Assembly (NCBI RefSeq): GCF_000372805.1
Contig: NZ_KB889851.1
Coordinates: 1-64,000 of the forward strand
Direction of reading: 5' to 3'
Source of the DNA: Marinobacter gelidimuriae
GTDB lineage: Bacteria; Pseudomonadota; Gammaproteobacteria; Pseudomonadales; Oleiphilaceae
DNA: 64,000 bases
Program-made: the position numbers and the translations under genes
Notes under the pieces: model-generated
Told to the model about the DNA's origin: nothing
What the model saw: the letters and a program-made list of their open reading frames with translations, nothing else
Databases searched by the model: none
In this document: piece after piece, positions 17,423-25,705 of the stretch
How the letters are laid out: every line of letters begins with the position of its first letter
Numbering within the stretch: position 1 is the first letter of the stretch

Positions 17423-17860
17423 TTATGGCGTACGTGTTACTTTGGCATCTAGGCTAATGGTTTCACCGTTGTCGAAATTCAGAGTAAGCGGCAAAGTGTT
17501 GTCTTCTGTCGGCACGTCCAGAGCTAAGTTTTTGATCATGATATGTAACCCCATGGGAGCGAGTTTTACTTGCTCTTTTGAGCCAATGACAATGAAATCG
17601 ACAGGCAACATTTTCATCATGTCATTTTCCATGATGGTTTGATGTAATTCCGCCTGGCCATACGTGCTGCTAACACTGACTAATGACACATCTTTAGCGC
17701 CATTATTACGTAAGGTCACATACACGGGTAGCACGCGGGCAGTGGGTGGCATGGCTCTGGACCATGCTTTCTCTGCCATGATGTCTGCCGCTAATACTGA
17801 CGTTGCAGACATAAGACTTGCACTAAGCAGCAGGCCGCTTATAAGCTTAATTAATTTCAT
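17423..17860 (-). CDS. Periplasmic copper chaperone PCu(A)C
   Basis: A 145-residue exported protein with a signal peptide ending at VLAA near residue 25. The copper-binding signature His73-X10-Met84-X21-His106-X-Met108 is exact for the PCu(A)C family, which hands Cu(I) to cuproenzymes, usually together with SCO proteins. It is the last gene of the nitrite reductase cassette, 59 bases after the SCO gene. This context suggests delivery of copper to the NirK-type enzyme encoded upstream. Codon use is A/T-rich compared with the genes before 17336 and after 21020. Confidence 0.85.
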   Translation of the reverse strand: MKLIKLISGLLLSASLMSATSVLAADIMAEKAWSRAMPPTARVLPVYVTLRNNGAKDVSLVSVSSTYGQAELHQTIMENDMMKMLPVDFIVIGSKEQVKLAPMGLHIMIKNLALDVPTEDNTLPLTLNFDNGETISLDAKVTRTP

Positions 17861-17919
17861 GTGTTAATCCTTTAATTTGTTGATTATCTTTTTTGATGTC
17901 ATGATCAATGAAATTTGTA

Positions 17920-18540
17920 TTAGAACAAACTTATCACTTGTTCTTTCATGTCAGTAACTGGGGTGCCAACGTAGAAGAATCCCCGTACTCGACTCTGCGT
18001 ATCGATAATAAATATTTTGGCACTATGGGAGTAGAGATATCCTTTTTGCTCTTGTTGTTCATCATCCACGGAAAGTTTTTTAAATTCTGTGGTTACTTTC
18101 TCATTGGCAAGTTTGCTATATTCCGCATGATAGAGCTTTGCCACCTGGTCAATTTTTTCTCTTTCGTCCACTAGCCCAATGAAGCTAGGGTCAAAGTAGT
18201 CTAGATATTTGTTTAGATGTTCTGGGGTATCATAGTCAGTGTCTATGCTGATAAATAAAACTTGTACTCTTTTTCGCTGCTCTGGGGTGAGTGTCTTAAT
18301 CATCTGACTAATATGGGCAATGGTTGTGGGACAAATGTCAGGGCAATTGGTATAGCCAAAAAATAGCATGACTACCTTGTCTTGATAGTCTGACAGGCTG
18401 ACTTCATAACCTTTACTACTCTTCAACGTAAAATCACCCCCTATACCTTTGAGAATGGGCATTTTTGCCAATGCGGTATTACTTAAAAGGATCATCGTTA
18501 AGCAGAGCAATATCGCTGATATCAGTGTGCTGTTTTTCAT
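17920..18540 (-). CDS. SCO1/SenC-family copper chaperone
   Basis: A 206-residue thioredoxin-fold protein with an N-terminal hydrophobic signal or anchor (about residues 7-25). The copper ligands Cys66 and Cys70 (TNCPDICPTT) and His172 (YLYSHSAKIF) are all present. The ATG at 18540 is chosen because the signal sequence follows directly; a longer frame upstream overlaps the previous gene. SCO proteins reduce or load copper sites in oxidases and, in some bacteria, in copper nitrite reductase. It lies between the secreted unknown protein and PCu(A)C in one direction, as part of the cassette behind nirK. Confidence 0.85.
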   Translation of the reverse strand: MKNSTLISAILLCLTMILLSNTALAKMPILKGIGGDFTLKSSKGYEVSLSDYQDKVVMLFFGYTNCPDICPTTIAHISQMIKTLTPEQRKRVQVLFISIDTDYDTPEHLNKYLDYFDPSFIGLVDEREKIDQVAKLYHAEYSKLANEKVTTEFKKLSVDDEQQEQKGYLYSHSAKIFIIDTQSRVRGFFYVGTPVTDMKEQVISLF

Positions 18541-18583
18541 AATAGCTAACTCCTTACAATGTCCCGGGGGAGTGCCTGGTAAC

Positions 18584-19435
18584 TTAGCAGCGAACTTCTG
18601 CACCGAGATCGGTTTTTGGCGCAAGATATTGCTCAGTGTAAACTTGCATTAATACCTTGCCGTCTATGACGCTCAAGCGCATAGAAACGCCAATATTGGC
18701 TATCTCATTTTCACCTTGGGCGTTGAGCGCGCTCCATTGATACTCAAAATCTACTTGGTATCGCTGTTCGTCTAGTGGGCTTATTCTAAGATTTTTTATA
18801 ACTCGCCGAATTTGAGTTAACCCTTGCGCCTTCATTTGGGCTTTATAGTCACTTAGGCTGCTTATCTGAGCTTCAGCCAATGTCACCTGAGCGTCACTCG
18901 CGAGCCAATGAGATAACGATGCTGAGCTGGGCTCGTCTAGTCCTTGGGTCCAACTATAAAGAAATGCGCGTATTAAATTTGTGCTGGCGCTGGCAATGTA
19001 GCGAGATTCGAAATCATCTTTTTCGTTAAGTTCGGTTTCTACCTTGAGCACCTGTTGTAAGTTATGGTCAAAGGTGACTAATTGCTGCACATACTGACCA
19101 ACTACGTGATCGGCTCCCGCTGTAGCGGGGTAAAACTCTAAGGTCACGCGCACTCGTTGGCTTGCAGGCGGTGTATTTGAGGCTGGATTCTCAGCTAATG
19201 GGGCTATGTCTAAAATCCGATGCGCGCCTTTTCCCCAGCTATTCTGCGGGTACTCTTTAAAATCGAGTACGACGTGAGGATGGTCTTTGCGCCAATTTTC
19301 ATTGCTGTCTAATTCGCCATACCATTGATAGACACTGGCATAAATTAAATAATCCTTCGTTTTTTTATCGACTTGTTGGGCTGTGGCAGTTTGGCAGGCT
19401 ATAATCAGAAAAAATATAGACATTACTTTGAGCAT
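18584..19435 (-). CDS. Secreted protein of unknown function in the nitrite reductase cassette
   Basis: A 283-residue protein with a clear signal peptide (MLKVMSIFFLIIACQTATAQ). A cysteine at residue 14 lies inside the hydrophobic core rather than in an obvious lipobox. The N-terminal part has YASVYQWYGELDSNENWR and WGKGAHRILDIAPL. The C-terminal half (about residues 160-275) alternates helices and strands in the style of SnoaL/NTF2-like folds, ending EQYLAPKTDLGAEVRC. No metal-binding cluster like those of the copper chaperones is seen. It lies between nirK and the SCO gene on the same strand, with 111 and 43-base gaps. A role as an accessory to NirK is only suggested by position. Confidence 0.65.
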   Translation of the reverse strand: MLKVMSIFFLIIACQTATAQQVDKKTKDYLIYASVYQWYGELDSNENWRKDHPHVVLDFKEYPQNSWGKGAHRILDIAPLAENPASNTPPASQRVRVTLEFYPATAGADHVVGQYVQQLVTFDHNLQQVLKVETELNEKDDFESRYIASASTNLIRAFLYSWTQGLDEPSSASLSHWLASDAQVTLAEAQISSLSDYKAQMKAQGLTQIRRVIKNLRISPLDEQRYQVDFEYQWSALNAQGENEIANIGVSMRLSVIDGKVLMQVYTEQYLAPKTDLGAEVRC

Positions 19436-19546
19436 GGCACTTTCCTTCGTTACCTCGCGCTAGTGGCCCAGAAATAGTTATTCTGAGCCACACCTTAGTA
19501 CGGTATCTTTAAGTTCTTATCTGACCGAATAGCTTAGGACTAGTAT

Positions 19547-20719
19547 TTAGGATTTGATGGGGGAAGGCTTGCTGACCTGAGTCATCAAATCATCATTCCA
19601 CTCGCCGTCAACCTTGATATGGCCTGCAGCACCTTTCATGATGGCTTCAATTAAATTATGATTCACATAGACATACAACCCTGGTTGCATGAAGGTATAT
19701 AAAGCTGCGCCAGCGCTGCCACCGGCAATATGCCAAGTCTCCAAATTTCGAGATGGTCTGTCACTGAATGAACCTGTGTTCCAAACATAATCCCCGTGAC
19801 CACCAATAATATGTGGGCGAGTATCACGGTTCGCTTGAGAGTGAACAAACAGCACAGTTTCACCAAGCTTGGCTGTCATGGAATTCTGACCCGTTAAAGC
19901 CCCAACTGCGCCGTTAAAGACGACATGGGATGGTGTGAGAGTTTTCATCACTTCCAAGGTTTCATCCATGCTGCCTAAAACAGTGTCATAAGCCTTATAT
20001 TGCCCTTGCTCATTCTTGGGAATATAGAAATCTTGTTCGCCAATGTAATAGGCCTTGTCGTAGGTTAGGTTGTTACCATCGCCATCGCTCAAGCCTTCAC
20101 GGGGTAATACCATGATGGCGCCATTCATGCCCATCACGACATGCCAAGGGATCATGACGCCACCTGGCGCGCAGTGATATACAAAAGTGCCTACTTTAAT
20201 GGCTTTAAATCTGAAGGTGACTTCTTCACCTGGAGAAACAAGCGTTAACTCTCCGCCTCCCAAAGCACCCGTTGCCGCGTGAAGATCTATGTTATGGGCT
20301 AGCGTGTTGGTTTTAGGATTAACCAAGGTTAATTCAACATAGTCGTGTTGGTGGCAAACAATTAACGGCCCGGGCACGCTGCCATTAAAAGCGCATATCC
20401 ATGCCTTAGTGCCATTTTCTAGCTCTATTTGTTTCTCTTCTACATGGAGGCGTACTTCAACGACTTTAGGCTTGCCTTTGGCGACCTGGTCATGCACAGG
20501 TACCATAGGCGGGACGACGAGTACTTGCTCGACTCGCTCTAGCTGGTCCGCGGTATAGCTAGCCATACGGTCCACTGGTTTACCGGTTTCAGCCTGAGCC
20601 AGTGCTGGCACTAACCCTGCTGCAATGCCTGCGCCTAAAAAACCAGCACTGATTGAGCCACTGATAAAGTTACGACGCTGTTCATTGACTGCTGGTGTTT
20701 TTGAAGTTTTGCTTTCCAT
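19547..20719 (-). CDS. nirK: Copper-containing nitrite reductase NirK
   Basis: A 390-residue periplasmic enzyme that reduces nitrite to nitric oxide. The ATG at 20719 follows a GGAG site; a start four codons upstream is less likely. The N-terminus carries a Tat-type signal ([17 protein letters not shown]). Two cupredoxin domains follow. Type-1 copper ligands are His142, Cys183, His193 and Met198. Type-2 ligands include His147 and His182, with catalytic Asp145 (HNIDLHA) and the His of [10 protein letters not shown]. The loop [11 protein letters not shown] has one residue more than the CAPPGMVPWH form of the Alcaligenes enzyme. Two FNR/DNR-like boxes lie upstream, and copper chaperones follow downstream. 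Confidence 0.92.
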   Translation of the reverse strand: MESKTSKTPAVNEQRRNFISGSISAGFLGAGIAAGLVPALAQAETGKPVDRMASYTADQLERVEQVLVVPPMVPVHDQVAKGKPKVVEVRLHVEEKQIELENGTKAWICAFNGSVPGPLIVCHQHDYVELTLVNPKTNTLAHNIDLHAATGALGGGELTLVSPGEEVTFRFKAIKVGTFVYHCAPGGVMIPWHVVMGMNGAIMVLPREGLSDGDGNNLTYDKAYYIGEQDFYIPKNEQGQYKAYDTVLGSMDETLEVMKTLTPSHVVFNGAVGALTGQNSMTAKLGETVLFVHSQANRDTRPHIIGGHGDYVWNTGSFSDRPSRNLETWHIAGGSAGAALYTFMQPGLYVYVNHNLIEAIMKGAAGHIKVDGEWNDDLMTQVSKPSPIKS

Positions 20720-20821
20720 ACCTAGCTCCATGATTCAGTAGCATTTTTCTACGTGTTGACAGCACAAAATCATTAAGTGAGTCATCTGAAACTGAGCATA
20801 GATAAGATGAGTAAATCACAA

Positions 20822-20835
20822 TTGACTGAAATCAA
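20822..20835. promoter_or_regulatory. FNR/DNR-like box upstream of nirK (proximal)
   Basis: TTGACTGAAATCAA matches the TTGAT-N4-ATCAA consensus of FNR/ANR/DNR regulators at nine of ten positions. It lies about 110 bases before the nirK start. The site suggests induction under low oxygen or by nitric oxide. Confidence 0.65.
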
Positions 20836-20860
20836 ATCGATATAATTAGCGTTATCCTAA

Positions 20861-20874
20861 TTGACCGAGATCAG
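20861..20874. promoter_or_regulatory. FNR/DNR-like box upstream of nirK (distal)
   Basis: TTGACCGAGATCAG matches the same consensus at eight of ten positions. Its centre is 39 bases from that of the proximal box. It could be a second activator site or control a divergent unit, but no gene starts on the other side. Confidence 0.45.
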
Positions 20875-21019
20875 ATAAATAATCATTTTTTTTGAATTTG
20901 CAGTAGAAAATAGCGGGCTGAATGTGATCCAGAATAGCTTTAGCTGGCTTCGTCGAGCCGTTAAATTGATGCCGCGACGCTTAAGTTAGCCGACCCCCAG
21001 GGCGGGGGCCGGGTGCTGA

Positions 21020-22318
21020 TCAGTCTTTCTTTTCGTAAATGGCTTTGCCCCAGGCCTCGCGTGAGCCCGGCAGAATCAGGTTCAGGGCGATGGCCACGAT
21101 CGCACAAAGCGCGATGCCTGCCAGATGGCCCAGCACCATGCCGCCAATACCGAATACCAGGGTAATACCGACAATCACCAGATTGCGCGGCAAGCCCAGA
21201 TCCACCTGGTGGCGTATTAGCGTGCTCATGCCCACCACCGCAATAGAACCAAACAGCAGGCATAGAATGCCGCCCATGACCGGCACCGGAATGGTCTGCA
21301 GTACTGCGCCGAATTTACCCACAAAGGCCAGTACAATGGCAATAACTGCCGCCCACCACATGGTTTTTGGATTGAAGTTGCGGGTCAGCATGACGGCGCC
21401 GGTCACTTCCGAATAGGTGGTGTTGGGCGGGCCACCGAGCAGTGAGGCGGCGCTGGTGGCCAGGCCGTCGCCCAGCAGGGTGCGGTGCAGGCCGGGTTTG
21501 TCCAGGTAGTTTTTGCGGGTGACGTTGCCAATGGCCAGTACGTCGCCAATGTGTTCAATGGCCGGGGCAATCGCCACCGGGATCATGAACAGAATGGCTC
21601 CCCAGCTGAATTGAGGCGCGGTAAAGTTGGGAATGGCCAGCCAGGGTGCCTGTTGCACCGGCGTCGTATCGACCAGGCCCATGATGGCTGCCAGGCCATA
21701 GCCCACCAGCACGCCAAACATGATCGGAATCAGGCGAAAAATGCCTTTTGCCCACACCGAGGCGCCTACGGTACACACCAACGAAATCATCGCAATCCAA
21801 AGCGCGGTGTTTTCCGCAATCAGCTGAACGCTGCCGTCACCGGTACGGCCAGACGCCATGTGCACCGCTACCGGTGCCAGCCCCAAGCCAATCACCATAA
21901 TCACCGGGCCAATCACCACCGGTGGCAGCAGGCGGGTAATAAAGCCGGTACCGCGGACTTTTACCAGGGCGCTCAGGATAATGTACAAAATACCCGCCGC
22001 CATAAGGCCGCCCATGGTTTCTTCCATGCCGAATTTGCCTTTGGAGGCAATCACCGGGGCAATAAAGGCGAATGACGACGCCAGAAAAATCGGAATCTGG
22101 CCGCCGGTCACAATGTGGAAAATGAGGGTGCCAAGGCCTGCGGTGAAGAGCGCGACATTCGGATCCATGCCGGTGATCAGCGGCATCAGCACCAGTGCGC
22201 CAAAGGCCACCAGTAGCATCTGCGAGCCGGCTAACGCTTGCTTCCACACCGGCTCATGAAAAGATTCGACAGGCTGGTTGTTAGCGTTGTTAACAGACTC
22301 GTTAGCGTGTTGGGACAT
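21020..22318 (-). CDS. uraA: Uracil permease (NCS2 family)
   Basis: A 432-residue inner-membrane protein with about 12-14 hydrophobic segments, of the nucleobase:cation symporter-2 family. Substrate-binding motifs are present: IAPAIEHIGDVLAIGNVTRKNY, with the conserved Glu in the middle, and the GGPPNTTYSEVTGAV segment. The start lies two bases after the upp stop, so the pair forms an operon for uptake and salvage of uracil. It is intact although it sits between two blocks of broken flagellar genes. Confidence 0.9.
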   Translation of the reverse strand: MSQHANESVNNANNQPVESFHEPVWKQALAGSQMLLVAFGALVLMPLITGMDPNVALFTAGLGTLIFHIVTGGQIPIFLASSFAFIAPVIASKGKFGMEETMGGLMAAGILYIILSALVKVRGTGFITRLLPPVVIGPVIMVIGLGLAPVAVHMASGRTGDGSVQLIAENTALWIAMISLVCTVGASVWAKGIFRLIPIMFGVLVGYGLAAIMGLVDTTPVQQAPWLAIPNFTAPQFSWGAILFMIPVAIAPAIEHIGDVLAIGNVTRKNYLDKPGLHRTLLGDGLATSAASLLGGPPNTTYSEVTGAVMLTRNFNPKTMWWAAVIAIVLAFVGKFGAVLQTIPVPVMGGILCLLFGSIAVVGMSTLIRHQVDLGLPRNLVIVGITLVFGIGGMVLGHLAGIALCAIVAIALNLILPGSREAWGKAIYEKKD

Positions 22319-22320
22319 AT

Positions 22321-22959
22321 TTAAACGTCCTTCTGCTTGGTGCCGAAAATCTTGTCGCCGGCGTCGCCCAAGCCAGGCAGGATATAGCCTTTTTCATTCA
22401 GGCCGTCGTCGATCGATGCGGTGTAAATGGATACATCCGGATGCGCCGCCAGAACCCGTTCTATGCCCTCGGGGGCGGCCACCAGAATCAGCGTGCGAAT
22501 GTCGGTGCTGCCGGCTTTTTTCAGTAAATTAATCGTCGAGATAATCGAGCCACCGGTGGCCAGCATGGGGTCGATAATCAGCGCCATGCGTTGGTCCAGT
22601 TCACCCACCAGCTTTTCCATGTAGGTGGTGGCTTCCAGGGTTTCTTCGTTGCGGATCTGGCCTACCACGCTCACCCGTGCTGCGGGCAAGAGCGCCAGCA
22701 CGCCGTCCAGCATGCCAATGCCGGCCCGAAGAATCGGTACGATGGTTACTTTTTTACCCTGAATCTGTTCCACAGTGACCGGCCCGGCCCAGCCGTCAAT
22801 CTGCTGTTTTTTCAGGGTCATGTCTTTGGTGGCCTCGTAGGTCAGCAGCGTACCCAGTTCCTGCGCCAGTTCACGAAAATTCTTGGTGCTGATATCGGCA
22901 CGGCGCATCAGGCCGATTTTGTGCTGTATCAGAGGGTGTTTTACTTCGTGGATGGGCAT
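22321..22959 (-). CDS. upp: Uracil phosphoribosyltransferase
   Basis: A 212-residue enzyme that makes UMP from uracil and PRPP. The ATG at 22959 was chosen because the family begins [14 protein letters not shown]; a longer open frame upstream adds 57 unlikely residues. The PRPP-binding loop reads [12 protein letters not shown], and the C-terminal uracil-binding region contains [16 protein letters not shown]. It is followed after two bases by uraA in one operon. The 238 bases upstream separate it from the divergent flhA remnant. Confidence 0.93.
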   Translation of the reverse strand: MPIHEVKHPLIQHKIGLMRRADISTKNFRELAQELGTLLTYEATKDMTLKKQQIDGWAGPVTVEQIQGKKVTIVPILRAGIGMLDGVLALLPAARVSVVGQIRNEETLEATTYMEKLVGELDQRMALIIDPMLATGGSIISTINLLKKAGSTDIRTLILVAAPEGIERVLAAHPDVSIYTASIDDGLNEKGYILPGLGDAGDKIFGTKQKDV

Positions 22960-23197
22960 GGCGGTCACCTGTTTGTCGTGATAATTGAGGGCGCGGGGTC
23001 GTTCACAAAGGCAACGACACAAAATGGCGAAAGGATACCGTATCTGGTGGTTTTCGTCAGGCTGCCGGTGGCAGAAAGTTGTAGGGGATTTCCTAAGGAT
23101 TGGTATGGTTTTTGCGGTGTAGCTGTTCAAACGCGCAAAAGCGCCAGAAATCAGGTCAGATCAGATCGATTTAGATCAATCTAGAGAGAAATCCGGC

Positions 23198-24115
23198 ATG
23201 GATCGAGCTTTAGTCTTTAATAACGTCAAATCCCTGGCGAAGGGGAACCTCGGGGTTCCACTGATGCTGATGGGCCTGCTGATTCTAGCCATTAACATCA
23301 TTGGCGGGATTGCCATTGGTATGGCTCAGCACGGGCTGGATTTTAGCCTGGCGGTGGAGCGTTACGCGCTGCTGACCATTGGTGACGGCCTGGTGGCTCA
23401 AATTCCGTCGCTACTGCTGTCTACGGCGGCGGCGATTATGGTCACCCGTACCACCTCCAGCCAGGATCTGGGTTTTTTGATGCCTTCGGTGCACATCCGC
23501 GACAACCTGGACTTAATGCCCAACGTTTACCGCATCACTTTGATGGGCGTCACCATTGCCGAAGTGGAGATTCACCCGGAGCGGGAGCTGGCCATCGATC
23601 CTGGCCAGGTGTTTGGCAAAGTGGAGGGTATAGAGGGTATAGAAGGAAAAGACCCCGCTTTTGGCCTTGATGCCATCTGGATAGAGCCAGAGAAAAAAGA
23701 CCAGGCCCAAAGCCTGGGCTACACCGTGGTAGACGCCAGCACCGTAGTGGCTACTCACCTGAATCAGGTTCTGCAGACCCACGCCTACGAGTTGCTGGGC
23801 CATGAAGAAGTGCAGAAGTGGCTGGGCCAGCTGGAAAAAGTATCGCCAAAACTGGCGGAAGAGCTGGTGCCCTCAGCGGTGAACATCAGCGTGTTGCTGC
23901 GAGTGCTGCAGAATCTGTTGAAACAAGAGGTGCCTATTCGTGACATGCGCTCTATCGCTGAATCCATTGTGAACCTGCATCCGCGCAGTCAGGATCCGAA
24001 AGTGCTGACCACGGTAATCCGTCAGGCCCTGCGCCGAATGATTGTACAAAGCATTGTTGGTAACGAATCCGAAATACCGGTAATTACTCTGGATCCAGAT
24101 CTGGAACAGTTTTAG
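23198..24115 (+). pseudogene. flhA: Flagellar export gate protein FlhA, two internal deletions and lost C-terminus
   Basis: FlhA is about 690-700 residues with eight membrane helices and a large cytoplasmic domain. The frame here is open for 305 codons but two blocks are missing. After KGNLGVPLMLM the sequence jumps to GLLILAINIIGGIAIG, losing most of the first helices and the FHIPEP region. After IMVTRTTSS it jumps to QDLGFLMPSVHIRDN, losing the last helices. Both joins keep the frame. The cytoplasmic domain is then continuous to VITLDPDLEQF, where a stop replaces the last part. A nine-base tandem duplication at 23624 adds an extra EGI. A truncated soluble product could be made but could not form an export gate. 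Confidence 0.85.
23624..23641 (+). repeat. Tandem duplication of GAGGGTATA in the flhA remnant
   Basis: Two exact adjacent copies of the 9-mer encode EGIEGI where a single unit is expected before KDPAFG. The change keeps the frame and looks like replication slippage. Confidence 0.75.
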
Positions 24116-24381
24116 GTGACAAAGCGGTGGCAGCCACCAGCGGCACCCATCTGGCAGAGCTGCAGGCAGACCAGCGCTGGGTAGCCTGCGAACGCCAACT
24201 GCACGAACTGCGAACCACCATCGAAGAAATGCGCCAGAACGATCCGTTGCGGGTGTCTTATGACGAAGCCGCAAGGCTGGTTGATCTTGGCGCCTATATC
24301 GACGACCTGATGAACACCTGCGGCATTTCCCGGCCCGAGGCAGAACTGGTGTCTGCCCTGAAGAAACGCCAGGCAGCCTGA
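24116..24381 (+). pseudogene. DUF2802 protein, C-terminal fragment
   Basis: Reading from about 24120, the frame gives RQLHELRTTIEEMRQNDPLRVSYDEAARL-type sequence. It ends with YIDDLMNTCGISRPEAELVSALK, the C-terminal core of DUF2802 proteins. That gene normally closes the chemotaxis part of the flagellar cluster in Pseudomonas and Marinobacter, after cheW. The N-terminal membrane anchor and coiled coil are missing, and no proper start is present. The stretch from the end of flhA through flhF, fleN, fliA, the che genes, motCD, parA and cheW appears to have been removed between 24110 and 24125. Confidence 0.7.
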
Positions 24382-24396
24382 ACCCCGGTTTTGGCG

Positions 24397-24480
24397 TTAT
24401 TGACCGGTGTCTTCCGGTGTCATGCCCCGTATGTGAAAGGCGAAGGCCAGAATTTCTGCGACCAGCTGGTACAGCTGTTC
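24397..24480 (-). pseudogene. FlhB C-terminal-domain (FhlB-like) protein, last 27 codons
   Basis: On the minus strand the frame EQLYQLVAEILAFAFHIRG leads to a stop at 24397-24399. This matches the extreme C-terminus of the small FlhB-like switch proteins found next to a FliK-like gene upstream of ccmA in Pseudomonas and Marinobacter. Everything before it is missing, and the sequence joins, out of frame, to the FliK-like remnant. Confidence 0.6.
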
Positions 24481-24944
24481 GGCGTGTCGGTTTTCACGCC
24501 CTGCTGCAGGCCCGCCATCAGTCGTGCCAGGCCAGTGTCCAGGCTTTGCTGCCAGGGCAGGCGTTGCACCAGGGCCTGTGCCAGGCTGGCTTCCGGGGAA
24601 GCCGCCAGCTTGCCCAACAGCTGCAATTCGTTGCCTGCACGCAGCACTTTTATCCAGTCGCCGGCCTGAAGTTTGGTTTCGCCAATACTGGCCTGAACCT
24701 GAAGCGGTTTGCCGCGTATATCTAACAGCAGCTCGGCGCTGCCGCTCTGGCGTTGAATAACTTCGGTAACCCTTGCCAGCAGACTTTCGTTACGGCCCAT
24801 CTGCAACTGGTTCAGTACCCGCTGGGCGCTTAGCGCGGTCGATGTAGGCGGGGCTGGGGCAGGCGCGTTGGTGCTGCCTTGCGGTGGCCGGCTGTCGGCG
24901 CTGGCGGGTGGATTGGGTTGGGGCGGGTTGGCGGGAAGTTTCAT
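24481..24944 (-). pseudogene. FliK-like hook-length control protein, N-terminal fragment
   Basis: The ATG at 24944 begins MKLPANPPQPNPPASAD, a Pro/Ala-rich stretch. It is followed by SAQRVLNQLQMGRNESLLARV and an OB-like segment (LLDIRGKPLQVQASIGETKLQAGDWIKV) typical of FliK-like proteins coded upstream of ccmA. After about 155 codons the frame reaches the remnant of the FhlB-like gene and runs to a stop at 24420. The C-terminal FliK domain is therefore lost. It is divergent from ccmA. Confidence 0.65.
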
Positions 24945-24990
24945 CGCTACCAAATTGACCTGGAGATGGGTAATCACTGGCTGCTTTCGC

Positions 24991-24996
24991 TATAAT
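24991..24996 (+). promoter_or_regulatory. Possible -10 element of the ccm operon promoter
   Basis: TATAAT lies 68 bases before the ccmA start in the gap between divergent genes. No convincing -35 element is found at normal spacing, so this is tentative. Confidence 0.3.
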
Positions 24997-25063
24997 GCTC
25001 CGCGCCAATATTGAATACACCCGATGCCAGCCTACGCTGCATCGATACGGAACTGGGGCCCGG

Positions 25064-25705
25064 ATGTCTGAACCGCTGCTACAGGCGATCAATTTACAGT
25101 GTGAACGCGACGGGCGGGAACTGTTCCGTGATTTATCGTTTTCCATACTGCCCGCAACCGTGACCCGTGTCGAGGGTGCCAACGGCTCTGGTAAAACCAC
25201 TTTGTTGCGTATATTGGCCGGTCTTAGCAATGCCTGGGCCGGGGACTTGTTGTGGTGCGGCGAGCAACGTGCCCGCGTGCGCGAGTCGTTTTTACGCAAT
25301 GTGCTGTATCTGGGCCACCGGCCGGGCATAAAACCGTTGCTGTCGCCGCTGGAAAACCTGCGGGCGCTGATGGCCGGTCGTCGCCCGATGGGCGACAAAG
25401 CCCTTACGCAGGCGCTTGCAAGAACCGGTCTGGCGGGCTACGAACAGGTGCCGTGCCGGCACCTTTCAGCCGGTCAGCAACGGCGGGTGGCGCTGGCGCG
25501 CCTGTTGGTGGCCGACGAGCCCCTTTGGCTGCTGGATGAGGTATTCACCTCCATCGATGCGAGCGGCGTGGCGGCTATCGAAAACCTGCTGCAAGAGCGC
25601 GCCGCTGAGGGCGGTGCCGTGGTGTTTACCACCCATCACAACGTACAGATTGCAGGTACGAAGCGACTGGTACTCACACCGGGGGCCGTTGGTTATGATG
25701 ATTAA
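25064..25705 (+). CDS. ccmA: Heme/cytochrome c maturation ABC transporter ATPase CcmA
   Basis: A 213-residue ATP-binding subunit that, with CcmB, drives release of holo-CcmE. The ATG at 25064 was chosen because the longer frame adds 23 unlikely residues. Walker A is GANGSGKTT (38-46). The ABC signature is LSAGQQRRVALARL and Walker B is PLWLLDEVF. The gene overlaps ccmB by 11 bases. It opens the nine-gene System I cytochrome c maturation operon that runs to 32460. Confidence 0.92.
   Translation: MSEPLLQAINLQCERDGRELFRDLSFSILPATVTRVEGANGSGKTTLLRILAGLSNAWAGDLLWCGEQRARVRESFLRNVLYLGHRPGIKPLLSPLENLRALMAGRRPMGDKALTQALARTGLAGYEQVPCRHLSAGQQRRVALARLLVADEPLWLLDEVFTSIDASGVAAIENLLQERAAEGGAVVFTTHHNVQIAGTKRLVLTPGAVGYDD

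Noticed and set aside
20990..21019. GC-rich inverted repeat after uraA as a terminator
   Set aside because: The arms CCCCC/GGGGG are short and no T-run follows in the direction of uraA.
22591..23184. 197-codon plus-strand frame across upp and its upstream region
   Set aside because: Most of it is antisense to upp, with no family features.
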